Source: an uncultured Veillonella sp.
GTDB lineage: Bacteria; Bacillota; Negativicutes; Veillonellales; Veillonellaceae
Direction: 5' to 3'
Assembly: GCA_915066865.1 (NCBI GenBank)
Contig: CAJZEE010000014.1
Coordinates: forward strand, 1 to 32,859
Length of the DNA: 32,859 bases
The position numbers and the translations under genes are program-made. Shown here piece by piece: positions 22,161 to 31,840 of the stretch (position 1 is the stretch's first letter; every line of letters begins with the position of its first letter). A model generated the notes under the pieces. The model was given only the letters and a program-made list of their open reading frames with translations, did not search any database and was not told the origin of the DNA.

Positions 22161-22730
22161 TTAGAAGGAGTAGCCTACACCAGCGTGTAAACCTTTTGCA
22201 GTTTTATCATTGCTATCTACGCTATATTTATCATAGCCATAGTATACATTCAAATCTACATCAGGGCGTACTTCATATTGAGCACCTACTTGATAAGTTT
22301 GCTTAATATCATTACCCCAACCAGCCTTAGCAAAGCCGTTTACTTTATTAGTCAAAGGTACATGACCGATAACACCAGCTTGGAAACCAAGTTCAGTATC
22401 ATTTGTACGAATCGCAGTACCTGCACCATATAGATTTACATTTGGATGTACCTTATAAACCAATGCTAATTGATGATCTTTAATATCGCCATTTTTTGCA
22501 TTTAATTTATCGTAAGAGTATTGTAATGCAGCTTTATTGGAAAGGTCGTGTTGTAAAGAAACACCGAAACCATCATTGCTATTGCCACCACCGTTAGATA
22601 CGTGTTGTTTAAAAGCATAATCAGCTTGTACCTTGGTGGATCCATCACTAATTTTTGTTACAGGAGCTGCAGCAAATGCACTGCCGGCTACAACTGTAGC
22701 TGCTAAAGTTAATAATACTAATTTCTTCAT
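22161..22730 (-). CDS. Small outer-membrane beta-barrel protein
   Basis: 189 residues with a signal peptide (MKKLVLLTLAATVVAGSAFA, cut probably after AFA near residue 20). The mature part is a run of alternating polar and hydrophobic strands (KVQADYAFKQHV, DGFGVSLQHDL, AALQYSYDKL, HQLALVYKVH, VNLYGAGTAI, QTYQVGAQYEV, DVDLNVYYGYD) ending GLHAGVGYSF, with the C-terminal Phe used by the BAM complex. That predicts a barrel of about eight strands or a few more, and therefore an outer membrane. Function is unknown: transport, adhesion and structural roles are all possible. It has its own promoter and terminator right behind ftsZ, with AGGAGGTAAAA before the ATG. Confidence 0.88.
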   Translation of the reverse strand: MKKLVLLTLAATVVAGSAFAAAPVTKISDGSTKVQADYAFKQHVSNGGGNSNDGFGVSLQHDLSNKAALQYSYDKLNAKNGDIKDHQLALVYKVHPNVNLYGAGTAIRTNDTELGFQAGVIGHVPLTNKVNGFAKAGWGNDIKQTYQVGAQYEVRPDVDLNVYYGYDKYSVDSNDKTAKGLHAGVGYSF

Positions 22731-22745
22731 TTTTACCTCCTATAC

Positions 22746-22762
22746 ACATACCAATGGTATGT
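22746..22762. repeat. 17-bp inverted repeat ahead of the barrel gene's ribosome site
   Basis: ACATACCA-A-TGGTATGT, perfect 8-bp arms around one base, lies about 9 nt upstream of AGGAGGT in the predicted leader. It may be an operator or a hairpin stabilising an abundant outer-membrane mRNA. Confidence 0.6.
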
Positions 22763-22785
22763 CTTAATAAGTTACTAATTGATAG

Positions 22786-22800
22786 GTATAATAATTATAC
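22786..22800. promoter_or_regulatory. -10 region of the barrel gene within a small palindrome
   Basis: GTATAAT-A-ATTATAC is a perfect 15-bp palindrome holding TATAAT on each strand; the minus-strand copy at 22799-22794 would start transcription near 22787. The -35 would fall in the end of ftsZ and is not a good match. Confidence 0.45.
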
Positions 22801-22810
22801 AATCTATAAA

Positions 22811-23851
22811 TTAGCGTTTCATGAATACAGGGATATCAGGGATACCACTGTTAGTATTTGTAGTGGATGCCGGACGGGATGTAGTTGTTGTTTTACCGAA
22901 TTCAGGTACATTCTTAGTATTTGAATTAAAACCAGTTGCCACAACAGTAATTTGAACTGTATCGCCTAAGCTTTCATCGATAACAGAACCAAAGATAATA
23001 TTTGCATCAGGATCCGCCGCTTCAGAAATAATTTCGGCAGCTTCATTAATTTCAAACAAGCTTAAGTTAGCACTACCGGAGATATTGAGTAAGATGCCTT
23101 TTGCACCATCGATAGATGTTTCCAACAATGGGCTATTAATAGCCATTTTAGCTGCGTCAGCAGCGCGGTTTTCACCTTCGCCAACACCAATCCCCATCAA
23201 TGCTTCGCCTTGTTCAGTCATGATAGTTTTAACATCTGCAAAGTCAAGATTGATCAAGCCAGGAACTTGAATCAAGTCTGAAATGCCCTTGATACCTTGG
23301 CGAAGTACATCATCAGCTGTACGGAATGCATCGCTTAAGGAACATTTTTTATCTACAACTTGCAACAATTTATCATTAGGAATAACGATAATAGTATCTA
23401 CTTTTTGAGTCAAGAATTCAATGCCTTTTTCCGCTTGTGCACGACGGCGTTTACCTTCAAAAGCGAACGGTTTAGTAACGACGCCTACTGTCAAGGCACC
23501 GATTTCTTTAGCACATTCTGCAACGATAGGAGCAGCACCTGTACCAGTACCACCACCCATACCAGCAGTTACGAATACCATATCAGCACCTTCAAGAGCT
23601 TTTATAATTTCTTCGCGACTTTCTTGAGCAGCCTCTTCACCGATTTGTGGATTTGCGCCTGCACCAAGACCTTTTGTAACCTTCTCGCCAATTTGAATCG
23701 TTACATCCGCTTTAGATAATTCAAGCACTTGGCTTTCAGTATTAGCGGATAAAAATTGAACACCTTTAAGATCGCTATCTACCATGCGATTAACAGCGTT
23801 ATTACCGCCGCCACCAACACCGATAACTTTAATATTTGCAAAATCAGACAT
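22811..23851 (-). CDS. ftsZ: Cell division protein FtsZ
   Basis: 346 residues. The tubulin-type GTPase signature GGGTGTG is at 99-105, the N-terminal IGVGGGGNNAVNRM at 10-23, and the T7 synergy-loop region NLDFADVK at 201-208, which completes the active site of the next subunit. After the core ends near 308 there is a short linker of about 30 residues rich in Thr and Asn, then the conserved C-terminal peptide DIPVFMKR, which docks membrane anchors such as FtsA or SepF and other partners. It forms the Z ring. The linker is short for the family. AGAGGAGG precedes the ATG after a 138-bp gap from sbp, room for a promoter of its own. ftsA is not its neighbour. Confidence 0.98.
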   Translation of the reverse strand: MSDFANIKVIGVGGGGNNAVNRMVDSDLKGVQFLSANTESQVLELSKADVTIQIGEKVTKGLGAGANPQIGEEAAQESREEIIKALEGADMVFVTAGMGGGTGTGAAPIVAECAKEIGALTVGVVTKPFAFEGKRRRAQAEKGIEFLTQKVDTIIVIPNDKLLQVVDKKCSLSDAFRTADDVLRQGIKGISDLIQVPGLINLDFADVKTIMTEQGEALMGIGVGEGENRAADAAKMAINSPLLETSIDGAKGILLNISGSANLSLFEINEAAEIISEAADPDANIIFGSVIDESLGDTVQITVVATGFNSNTKNVPEFGKTTTTSRPASTTNTNSGIPDIPVFMKR

Positions 23852-23989
23852 TGAACTTCCTCCTCTTATCGTTATCTATCGTATCAATATACGTCCCAAT
23901 GTATCGATTTATATACTGACAATCTTATAACAATTACATTTATTTTACACTAAAATTTAAAAACTTTCCACTATATAGAATGTGATTTA

Positions 23990-24334
23990 TTAGAATCGCT
24001 TAGTCATAATAATCTTTCGTATAGCGCCTACATTAATAAATACATGCAATCCGAAGCCAATAAGAGCTACGTAATATAGGTTAATTCCTATGAGGTCACC
24101 TACATATACAAGAATAACAGCTAACACAACATTTGAAAAGAACCCAAGTACAAAATTACTAAGATCAAAGGTTCGTTCCAATGCAGCCCGGCTACCACCA
24201 AATACAGCATCTAGTGCAGCCAGAACAGCGACCGATGTGTAATTTGCATAACTTATAGGTATATGAAATGGTGAAAGCCACCCTAATGTAGTACCTACAA
24301 TTAAACCAACAATGGCAAAGATATAAATATTCAT
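23990..24334 (-). CDS. sbp: Small basic protein Sbp (DUF1290)
   Basis: 114 residues with about four hydrophobic segments (near 3-20, 28-46, 62-84 and 86-106) and basic ends (IRKIIMTKRF). FGGSRAALERTFD in the middle fits the DUF1290 core. In Bacillus the homologue sits between ylxW and ftsA, in the same relative place; the role is unknown. Its ATG overlaps the stop of the DUF881 gene by 4 nt. Confidence 0.88.
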   Translation of the reverse strand: MNIYIFAIVGLIVGTTLGWLSPFHIPISYANYTSVAVLAALDAVFGGSRAALERTFDLSNFVLGFFSNVVLAVILVYVGDLIGINLYYVALIGFGLHVFINVGAIRKIIMTKRF

Positions 24335-25026
24335 TCTTTACCTCCTGTTTCATTAGGCTTTATATGCTCTTCTCTGAAGGTTCCTGTAAAAGCTGGAATA
24401 GCTATTTCATTTTCTTCCTTTATGGTTACCTTTATGCCCCAGTGTTTCAAGGAATCCACCACACCGCCTCGCATGGTGAGCGCAGAATTTAATGTTTTTG
24501 GATCACCAATTGCTTTAACTGTAAAAGGCGCCCCAAAAACCTTACCATTCACAGTAATAGTCGGGCCAGAGCATCGTATTTCAGAAGTCCCTATGAGACG
24601 TTGATCATTGATAGCTATCGCCTCAGCCCCACCAGCTCGCAATTCATTAACAATACGTAAAATATCTTCATCATGAATTACATATAAATTAGGATTTTCA
24701 CCACTTTGAATTGGCTTTAAGCTATCCTCAATTAATACACTAACACCCGTACCTTTAACATTAGTTAAAGCCGCTTTCATCATCAACTGTTCATCTGCTT
24801 TAACATTGCTACTAGCACCAGACTGTTTAAGTTCTTCTATTTGTTTTAATAATGCATCACGTTCACTTTGGGCCTCTCGTAATTGTACGGCTAAATCACC
24901 AGCCCGTTGTAAACGGATATTTTCTTCTATATTATCTTGAGTCATCTTATATTGAGTAACAACCATGAAACCCAATATACAACTGACTAAGGCTATTGCC
25001 CACCGTTCGTGTCTCACGACAATCAT
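24331..25026 (-). CDS. DUF881 (YlxW-like) membrane-anchored protein
   Basis: 231 residues: one N-terminal membrane helix (about 9-25), a coiled coil (about 33-68, LQRAGDLAVQLREAQSERDA), then a globular extracytoplasmic DUF881 domain with GTGVSVLIEDS, the ELRAGGAEAIAINDQRLIG motif, and TIKAIGDP-like sequence near the end. The family is found next to divisome genes in Firmicutes and Actinobacteria; function unknown. The ATG directly abuts the ftsQ stop. AAAGG lies only a few bases before it, so a GTG three codons later is an alternative. Confidence 0.88.
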   Translation of the reverse strand: MIVVRHERWAIALVSCILGFMVVTQYKMTQDNIEENIRLQRAGDLAVQLREAQSERDALLKQIEELKQSGASSNVKADEQLMMKAALTNVKGTGVSVLIEDSLKPIQSGENPNLYVIHDEDILRIVNELRAGGAEAIAINDQRLIGTSEIRCSGPTITVNGKVFGAPFTVKAIGDPKTLNSALTMRGGVVDSLKHWGIKVTIKEENEIAIPAFTGTFREEHIKPNETGGKE

Positions 25027-25908
25027 CTACCTTTTATCTTCAACATGACCTTGTTTATCTTGTTTTTTATCATCCTTCTTAGTAGATGAATTTTCTGTTG
25101 TCTTTGTTCCAGTCTGATGCTTTTTAACTTCCGGTATTACATCAGTTTTTATATATGGTGATGAAACATTAACATCTATATATTGTACATTGCTATGTGT
25201 TGTCTTAATATCTTGTAACATAGACTGAGTTAACTCGGCTTTTTTAGGTAAGTCTTTACTATCTCCTAATCTAATTTGCACCCCCGATACGGTATAAGCC
25301 ATTATTGCATCAGGATCTCCTATATTGACTTCTGCAATAGTCTTGAAGGTGCTCTCATCAAGAGAGTTTAAGTATTCAAGAGCCGCTAAAATGGGCTTAT
25401 CAACAACGGTATCACCTAACAAAATATTTCCCGCCTTAACACCTGATATCATTGGTACCGACGTATCTTGTATTGCAGGCTCTGATGCAATCACTTGACC
25501 TTTACTGTCAAGTGTTAAATAACCAAACTGAGCTGGTACAACTGCAACAGCTTTGCGCTCTATGACACGTACAACCATTGTAAATGGCAATTGATAACTA
25601 ATTTGGGCCTCTTCAACCCGTAAGTCTTTCGCCAATCTAGTTTTTAATTTCTCTGTACTAATTTGCAATATATTTACAGGTTCATGAATATCCCCTGCTA
25701 CCATTACATCTTGTACAGTTACCTTATCCGATCCTATAATTTTTAAGGATCCAAAAGGAATAGGTAGTGTAAACAATCCCACCAACACGAGAGTAACTGC
25801 ACCACCGATTTTTAACACTCGTTTTCTAAATACAGCCCGTTCATCATGAACAGGTGTAGAAGACTGCATCTCCCCAGAGTTGGATGGATGGTATTGCTTG
25901 TCATCCAT
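25027..25908 (-). CDS. ftsQ: Cell division protein FtsQ/DivIB
   Basis: 293 residues: a polar cytoplasmic tail (1-28), one membrane helix (about 31-50), a POTRA domain from about 52 (LKIIGSDKVTVQDVMVAGDI...), and the FtsQ beta domain with VRVIERKAVAVVP, DSKGQVI and IDVNVSSPYIKTDV. The last 35 residues are a Lys-, Thr- and Asp-rich tail. It is the bitopic scaffold linking FtsL and FtsB to the Z ring. Its neighbours, ddl upstream and DUF881 downstream, mix the proteobacterial and the Firmicute arrangement. Confidence 0.93.
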   Translation of the reverse strand: MDDKQYHPSNSGEMQSSTPVHDERAVFRKRVLKIGGAVTLVLVGLFTLPIPFGSLKIIGSDKVTVQDVMVAGDIHEPVNILQISTEKLKTRLAKDLRVEEAQISYQLPFTMVVRVIERKAVAVVPAQFGYLTLDSKGQVIASEPAIQDTSVPMISGVKAGNILLGDTVVDKPILAALEYLNSLDESTFKTIAEVNIGDPDAIMAYTVSGVQIRLGDSKDLPKKAELTQSMLQDIKTTHSNVQYIDVNVSSPYIKTDVIPEVKKHQTGTKTTENSSTKKDDKKQDKQGHVEDKR

Positions 25909-25936
25909 AGATAACTCCTTATGTTCTATTCAGCCC

Positions 25937-26869
25937 TTAAAATTTCCCTATACTAGCTGTTAATAGAATCTTTTCACATAATGTTGGAAAGTCAATTCCC
26001 ATTTCTTTAGCTGCCTTTGGTACTAAAGACGTTGCCGTCATACCTGGCACAGTATTGTATTCTAGAACATACATATTATCTGCATGATCTGTCATAATAT
26101 CAACACGAATAACCCCACTGCCTTGTACTTCGCGATACACAAGTTCCCCTATGCGTTGCATCTCAGCAGTCATTTCTTCACTAATAGGCGCAGGTACTAA
26201 ATATTCTGTAGCACCTACAGTATATTTACTGGTATAGTCATACTCCCCAGAATGTGGACGTATTTCAATTACTGACAATGCCTTTCCGTCAAGAACGGAT
26301 ACTGTAAATTCGCGACCATCAAGAAATTGCTCTACTACAAGAATCGGATCATATTTTAGCGCTTCTGTAACAGCAGCCTCCAATTGTGCCTCATCACGAA
26401 CGATGGTAACGCCAATACTAGAGCCTTGAGTGGCAGATTTCACCACTACAGGAATCGTAAACTGTTTACGAATATGTCCTATAATAGCTTCTGCAGATTC
26501 TAAATTACCATTAAAGGATTCAGAAGTAGCTGTTGGAATATTAGCCCCTTTGAAAACATCTTTGCTTACTTTTTTATTCATTCCTACCGCATGAGCCATG
26601 ATGCCCGATCCAGTATATGGAATTTCTGCCATTTCAAGTAAGCCTTGTAATGCACCATCTTCACCATAACGACCGTGAATTGCATTAAATACAATCTCTC
26701 CACCTAAGGATTCAATGTCTTTTAAAACAGTACGAGGATTAAGTTCTAATGTTTGGGCATTATACCCTTTACTTTCGAGTGCTTCCGCAATAGCAGCGCC
26801 AGTACGGCGAGATACTTCAGCCTCTTTGGAAGGACCACCCATCAATACGATTATTTTTCTATCTTTCAT
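25937..26869 (-). CDS. ddl: D-alanine--D-alanine ligase
   Basis: 310 residues, ATP-grasp fold. N-terminal IVLMGGPSKEAEVSRRTG, the small-molecule contact HGRYGEDG, the loop ATQGSSIGV, and the C-terminal EYNTVPGMTATSLVPK with the metal-binding Glu and Asn are typical of Ddl. It makes D-Ala-D-Ala for the pentapeptide. ATG overlaps the murC stop in ATGA, so translation is coupled. Nothing in the sequence indicates D-lactate specificity; I did not test this closely. Confidence 0.97.
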   Translation of the reverse strand: MKDRKIIVLMGGPSKEAEVSRRTGAAIAEALESKGYNAQTLELNPRTVLKDIESLGGEIVFNAIHGRYGEDGALQGLLEMAEIPYTGSGIMAHAVGMNKKVSKDVFKGANIPTATSESFNGNLESAEAIIGHIRKQFTIPVVVKSATQGSSIGVTIVRDEAQLEAAVTEALKYDPILVVEQFLDGREFTVSVLDGKALSVIEIRPHSGEYDYTSKYTVGATEYLVPAPISEEMTAEMQRIGELVYREVQGSGVIRVDIMTDHADNMYVLEYNTVPGMTATSLVPKAAKEMGIDFPTLCEKILLTASIGKF

Positions 26870-28248
26870 TGCAAGCCTTCCTCCAATATAGCTAATAATT
26901 TAGGTCCATATTGATTAATAGAGCCGGCACCCATTGTGATAACTAGATCATTAGGTCGCACAATTTTTGCCAATACAGCTGGTATATCATCAACAGAAGG
27001 TACATAATGTACAACCTTATGTGTAGCAGCTTCAACAGCGTCAGGAATAGTACGTCCATCGATACCTGCAATCGGATCTTCACCAGAACTGTAAATATCT
27101 GTCATATATATTTCATCAGCACTTGTAAAAGCAGTGGCAAATTCATCTTTCAACAAGCTTGTACGTGTATACCGATGCGGTTGAAACACACAAATAACGC
27201 GATGTTTTTCAAGCTCTTTTGCTGCTCTTAAGGTCGCTTTAATTTCTGTTGGATGATGTGCATAATCATCGACAACCCAGACGCCAGCAACATGACCTTT
27301 TGTTTCAAAGCGTCGTTTTGCACCGATAAATTTACCTAACGCTTTTGTAATAAAGCGATTCTCTACACCGCAACATTCATGAGCCACAATAAAGGCTGCC
27401 AATGAGTTTAATACATTATGTTCTCCAGGCACGCACAAGCTGATGCGGCTTATATTAATGCCTTTATGATATACATCATATACCAAGGAAGAGTCCACAT
27501 AATGAATATTTTTTGCTACATAATCATTATTATCCTCTAACCCATACGTAATAAAAGTACGTTTTACGCGGCTCATAACATAACGAATATTTTCATTATC
27601 ACCACATACGATAGCTTTGCCTGCTTCTGGTAACGTTTCGACGAACTCACAGAAAGCGTTTAACAAGTTATCCATAGTTTTATAATGATCCATATGATCA
27701 TCTTCAATATTAGTTATAACGATAGTATGTGGATGCAATTTTAAAAATGAACCATCGCTCTCATCCGCTTCCACAACGGAAAAATGGCCTTTCCCAAGGC
27801 AACTGCTACCTTTGAGATAATCTACTTCGCCACCGATAATTACTGTAGGATCCGCATTAGCCTCCACTAAAATTTGTCCAATCATTGAGGTTGTAGATGT
27901 TTTACCATGCGCACCAGCTACTGCGATACCATCTGTTACATCTAATACAGCCTTTACAATATCAGAACGATGTAAAATGGTAATCCCTTGCTCTTTAGCA
28001 GCAACAATTTCAGGATTGTCTTCACGAATCGCTGTAGAACGAACTATGGCATCAACACCATTTACATATTCTTTATTATGACCGATATGCACCGTGGCAC
28101 CCATATCTCTAAACTTAGAAATCACTGCAGATTCAGCAATATCTGAACCAGATACATCATAACCTTTTTGAATCAAAATATTCGCTATCGCACGCATACC
28201 AGATCCACCAATACCGATAAGGTGAATTTTGTGAATACCGTCTAACAT
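26866..28248 (-). CDS. murC: UDP-N-acetylmuramate--L-alanine ligase
   Basis: 460 residues. The N-terminal HLIGIGGSGMRAIANIL binds the UDP part, AGAHGKTSTTSMIGQIL is the ATP P-loop (the AHGKTST form is specific to MurC), EADESDGSFLKL and NIEDDHMDHY the central-domain motifs and DDYAHHPTEI the C-terminal one. It adds the first amino acid of the stem peptide. Between murG (14 nt upstream) and ddl (4-nt overlap); murB, often next to murC, is absent here. Confidence 0.98.
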   Translation of the reverse strand: MLDGIHKIHLIGIGGSGMRAIANILIQKGYDVSGSDIAESAVISKFRDMGATVHIGHNKEYVNGVDAIVRSTAIREDNPEIVAAKEQGITILHRSDIVKAVLDVTDGIAVAGAHGKTSTTSMIGQILVEANADPTVIIGGEVDYLKGSSCLGKGHFSVVEADESDGSFLKLHPHTIVITNIEDDHMDHYKTMDNLLNAFCEFVETLPEAGKAIVCGDNENIRYVMSRVKRTFITYGLEDNNDYVAKNIHYVDSSLVYDVYHKGINISRISLCVPGEHNVLNSLAAFIVAHECCGVENRFITKALGKFIGAKRRFETKGHVAGVWVVDDYAHHPTEIKATLRAAKELEKHRVICVFQPHRYTRTSLLKDEFATAFTSADEIYMTDIYSSGEDPIAGIDGRTIPDAVEAATHKVVHYVPSVDDIPAVLAKIVRPNDLVITMGAGSINQYGPKLLAILEEGLQ

Positions 28249-28262
28249 AAAACCTCTCCTTG

Positions 28263-29372
28263 TTACTTTGCAATAGATAAAGCTAATTTTGCAATATCAT
28301 GAGCCGCATTCGGTTTCCCCAATTGCAATGCTCGGTCTCCCATTTGTGCCAACAAATCACGGTTGGCCATAAACATCTCGATTTCCCCTATTAAATCGTG
28401 AGCACTCAACATTTTATCTACAATCATATGCGCCGCCCCTTCTTGTACAAAGATACGTGCATTATAGGTTTGATGATCTTCCGCTGCGTATGGATACGGT
28501 ATCAATACGGATGGAATACCGCGAACTGCTAATTCTGCAAGACCTATAGCACCAGATCTAAATACTGCTAAATCGGCTGCTGCTAGTGCTTTTGGCATAT
28601 CATGTAAATACGGCAAAATCAAAGATGAACTACCTAAACCATCCCCATCGGTAATGCCCAATTGGGATAAAACAGATTCATATTCTCCGTTTCCCGTAAT
28701 ATGGATTAATTTAATACCTTTCACACCTTGGAAGTGTTTATGTACATCTATCATAGCATTGTTAATAGTTCTCGCCCCTCGAGAACCTCCAGCTATGAGT
28801 ACTGTAAAGGTATCATCACTTAAATTGAAATAGTTACGTCCCACTATTCTCGAATCAACTAGCACATCTGGACGAACAGGATTCCCTGTATAGACTACGC
28901 GCTTTGCTTTAGAAAACGATGCTTCCGCATCCTTATAGCCTAGGGCTACCACATCAACAAAACGACTCAGAATTTTATTAGTAATACCTGCTATGACATT
29001 CTGTTCTTGAATTATAGTAGGAATATTATGTAATGCTGCAGCCAAGAGAACAGGCCCACATACATAACCACCAGTACCAATAACAACATCAGGTTTAAAC
29101 TTACAAACTATAGCATTAGCTTTTACAATGCCTAAAGCAGTTTTACCTAATGTAACTAAAGTACCTAACGATAATTGACGCTGCAAGCCTTGCACAGGAA
29201 TCGTAGTAAACTCTATTCCCTCTTTAGGAACTAATGTAGCCTCGAGACCTTGCTTGGTACCAACATATAACACCTTTGCATCAGGATTTTGTTTCATAAT
29301 TTCCTTATATATAGTTATTGCTGGATATATATGTCCACCAGTGCCACCACCTGAAATAATAACACGTTTCAT
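28263..29372 (-). CDS. murG: Lipid II synthase, UDP-GlcNAc transferase MurG
   Basis: 369 residues. The GGGTGGHIYPA loop near residue 9, the second G-loop GTGGYVCGP, the interdomain IAGGSRGARTIN and the donor-binding PYPYAAEDHQTYNA are all present. A peripheral inner-membrane GT-B enzyme. The start ATG 29372 overlaps the murD stop by one base (TAATG), with GGAGGA inside murD as ribosome site. The 12 extra upstream codons of the open frame are not used. Confidence 0.98.
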   Translation of the reverse strand: MKRVIISGGGTGGHIYPAITIYKEIMKQNPDAKVLYVGTKQGLEATLVPKEGIEFTTIPVQGLQRQLSLGTLVTLGKTALGIVKANAIVCKFKPDVVIGTGGYVCGPVLLAAALHNIPTIIQEQNVIAGITNKILSRFVDVVALGYKDAEASFSKAKRVVYTGNPVRPDVLVDSRIVGRNYFNLSDDTFTVLIAGGSRGARTINNAMIDVHKHFQGVKGIKLIHITGNGEYESVLSQLGITDGDGLGSSSLILPYLHDMPKALAAADLAVFRSGAIGLAELAVRGIPSVLIPYPYAAEDHQTYNARIFVQEGAAHMIVDKMLSAHDLIGEIEMFMANRDLLAQMGDRALQLGKPNAAHDIAKLALSIAK

Positions 29373-30742
29373 TAATGGTGTCCTCCCTCTTGCAACATAT
29401 GAACACAACGTTTAAAGTCATCTCCACGCTCTTCAAAACAGCTGTACCAATCAAAGCTTGAGCAAGCCGGAGATAATAGCACAATATCGCCCGTCTCTGC
29501 CAATTTACAGCCTTTCTCTACTGCGTCCTTCATGGATAAAGCACGATAAATCGGCTTCACACCAGCCTTTTTTGCAGCCGTCTCGAAACGATCTGCCGCT
29601 TCCCCCATGAAAATAACAGCTTTAGTCTTCTCCTTAACTAACTCCATGAAGTCTTCTAAAGGCGTCATTTTATCATGACCACCAGCTAATAGAATAACTT
29701 GTTGATCAAAGGATTCTAATGCTTTAACCACAGAATCTACATTAGTCGCTTTAGAATCATTATAAAATGTAATACCATCAATCGTCTTAACGCGTTCTAA
29801 ACGATGTTCAACGCCATGGAACTCACTAATAATACGATGAATTGTTTCTACAGGTACGCCCAATGCATAAGATAAAGCAATAACGGTCAATATGTTTTCA
29901 ATATTATGACTGCCTGGAATATGAATATCTTCATCTGCAATAACAAATTTTGCTACCCCATCTTTAGCAATATAACATTTCCCATCAGCATAATAAGCGC
30001 CATTCTCTACGGCTTTTTTTTGACTAATCTTTAGAATATGACTAGGCGCACGATGTTCCATATCAGCTACAACGGGATCATCTATATTCAACACTAAATA
30101 ATCTGTACTTAATTGATTTTCAAAGATGCGTTCCTTCGCAGCAATATAGTTTTCCATCGTCTTATGACGAGCTAAGTGATCTGGAGTAATATTGAGCATA
30201 ATAGCCCCAATAGGCCTAAAATGCTTGATTGTCTCTAATTGATAACTAGATAATTCAGCTACCAAAAAACCGTCTGCAGGCATAGAATACGCCACTTCAC
30301 TAAGGGAATCACCAATATTTCCACCGACGTGAACTGGTTTTCCAGAGCCTTCTAGTACTTTAGTTAATAAGGTTGTTGTCGTAGTCTTACCATTTGTACC
30401 AGTAACAGCTACGATAGGTGATTTAGATACTTCATAAGCTAATTCTACTTCGCTGACCACGTCAATACCACGGGCATGTGCTGCTTTTACAATCGGAATG
30501 TCTAAAGAAATACCTGGAGAAATAACGATACGATCCACGCCATCTAGCAAGGATTCATCTTGACGCCCTGTAATAATATTTACCCCTGCCGCAACGAGTC
30601 GTTTCTCCTCAGCCGTAGGCAGTGTCATAGGCTTATAATCATTTAACACAACATGCGCACCCACTTGGGCTAATACCCAAGATGCACCTATACCGCTGGC
30701 TCCAGCTCCAAGAACAAGTATATGTTTATCTCCATATTCCAT
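29372..30742 (-). CDS. murD: UDP-MurNAc-L-alanine--D-glutamate ligase
   Basis: 456 residues. Rossmann-like start HILVLGAGASGIGASWVL, ATP loop VAVTGTNGKTTTTTLL, the LNITPDHLARH segment, FYNDSKATNVDS (a MurD hallmark) and LLSPACSSFDWY at the C-terminal domain. It adds D-glutamate. It follows mraY after an 83-bp gap that shows no clear element, and overlaps murG by one base; ftsW/spoVE, often between them, is absent. Confidence 0.98.
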   Translation of the reverse strand: MEYGDKHILVLGAGASGIGASWVLAQVGAHVVLNDYKPMTLPTAEEKRLVAAGVNIITGRQDESLLDGVDRIVISPGISLDIPIVKAAHARGIDVVSEVELAYEVSKSPIVAVTGTNGKTTTTTLLTKVLEGSGKPVHVGGNIGDSLSEVAYSMPADGFLVAELSSYQLETIKHFRPIGAIMLNITPDHLARHKTMENYIAAKERIFENQLSTDYLVLNIDDPVVADMEHRAPSHILKISQKKAVENGAYYADGKCYIAKDGVAKFVIADEDIHIPGSHNIENILTVIALSYALGVPVETIHRIISEFHGVEHRLERVKTIDGITFYNDSKATNVDSVVKALESFDQQVILLAGGHDKMTPLEDFMELVKEKTKAVIFMGEAADRFETAAKKAGVKPIYRALSMKDAVEKGCKLAETGDIVLLSPACSSFDWYSCFEERGDDFKRCVHMLQEGGHH

Positions 30743-30825
30743 CTATATCACCTAAACTATTTATAAAATTAATGTATCCTATCTAATAAGCATACCATTA
30801 TTTACAACTTCCGTTAAGTATTATC

Positions 30826-31812
30826 TTATAAAGTTATAGTCGCTAAAAGCACACCAATAATGGCTAAAACAGCTCCACCAAACCAGAAACGATTAACAAC
30901 TGTTTGTTCTGCCCATCCGGAAAGTTCAAAATGGTGATGAATAGGACTCATCTTAAATACACGCACACCACGTGTTTTGAAAGAAATAACTTGAATAATA
31001 ACAGATAATGCTTCCATAACAAAAATGCCGCCAATCACCACAAGTAACAATTCTGTTTTAGTTAAAATAGCCATTGCTGCAAAGGCACCGCCTAATGCCA
31101 AAGAGCCTGTATCTCCCATGAATACTTTTGCAGGGTTCACATTATATACCAAAAAGCCAAGACATACAGCTGCTATAATAGCACCGAAGTACGCAACACT
31201 TTCAGCACCGACAGAATTTGTCATCGATACAGCCATCAGGCCAATAACAGAGAATGCTATCGCCGCCACTGCTGATGTACCACCAGCAAGACCATCAAGA
31301 CCATCTGTTAAATTTACTGCATTTGTAGCTCCTACAATAATCAAGAATGCCAATACATAATACCCCCATCCCAATTGTAATTGTATATCTACAACAGGAA
31401 TCCATAATGTGGTAGGAACAACCATAATCTCAGTAATGCAATAACAGAATACGGCAGCCAATATAAATTGTCCAAGTAATTTTTGCTTCGCTGTTAAACC
31501 AAGATTTCGTTTCTTTACTGCTTTTACAAAATCATCAAAAAAACCTAATAAACAATGACCCAGTGTTAAAAATAATAACATACCTGTGCCCACATTCCAT
31601 GGTGCAAACAATGCCACGCCAATAACAAGGGCAACCATCATGAAAGCACCGCCCATTGTTGGCGTACCTGCTTTCGCTTGATGACTTTCAGGGCCTTCTT
31701 CACGAATACTTTGTTGTGCATGCAAAGAACGCAACATAGGAATAGCAATTTTACCTAGCACTACCGTAATGATGAAAGTCGCTACGAAGGCTAACAGAAT
31801 GTGATTTATCAT
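30826..31812 (-). CDS. mraY: Phospho-MurNAc-pentapeptide transferase
   Basis: 328 residues with about ten membrane helices. Cytoplasmic loops hold the family motifs: FFDDFVKAVKKRNLGL (metal-binding DD), NLTDGLDGLAGG, FMGDTGSLALGG and MSPIHHHFELSGW. It transfers the phospho-MurNAc-pentapeptide to undecaprenyl phosphate, forming lipid I, in the inner membrane, just upstream of MurG in the pathway. Confidence 0.98.
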   Translation of the reverse strand: MINHILLAFVATFIITVVLGKIAIPMLRSLHAQQSIREEGPESHQAKAGTPTMGGAFMMVALVIGVALFAPWNVGTGMLLFLTLGHCLLGFFDDFVKAVKKRNLGLTAKQKLLGQFILAAVFCYCITEIMVVPTTLWIPVVDIQLQLGWGYYVLAFLIIVGATNAVNLTDGLDGLAGGTSAVAAIAFSVIGLMAVSMTNSVGAESVAYFGAIIAAVCLGFLVYNVNPAKVFMGDTGSLALGGAFAAMAILTKTELLLVVIGGIFVMEALSVIIQVISFKTRGVRVFKMSPIHHHFELSGWAEQTVVNRFWFGGAVLAIIGVLLATITL

Positions 31813-31840
31813 ATGAATCCTCTACTTATTAATAAATAGG

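Noticed and set aside
23893..23898. A TGGGAC element (with N6-TGAT after it) in the ftsZ leader, like one CggR half-site, hinting at a link between glycolysis and division.
   Set aside because: There is no second half-site 20 bp away on either side, and CggR needs two; a single 6-mer match is expected by chance.
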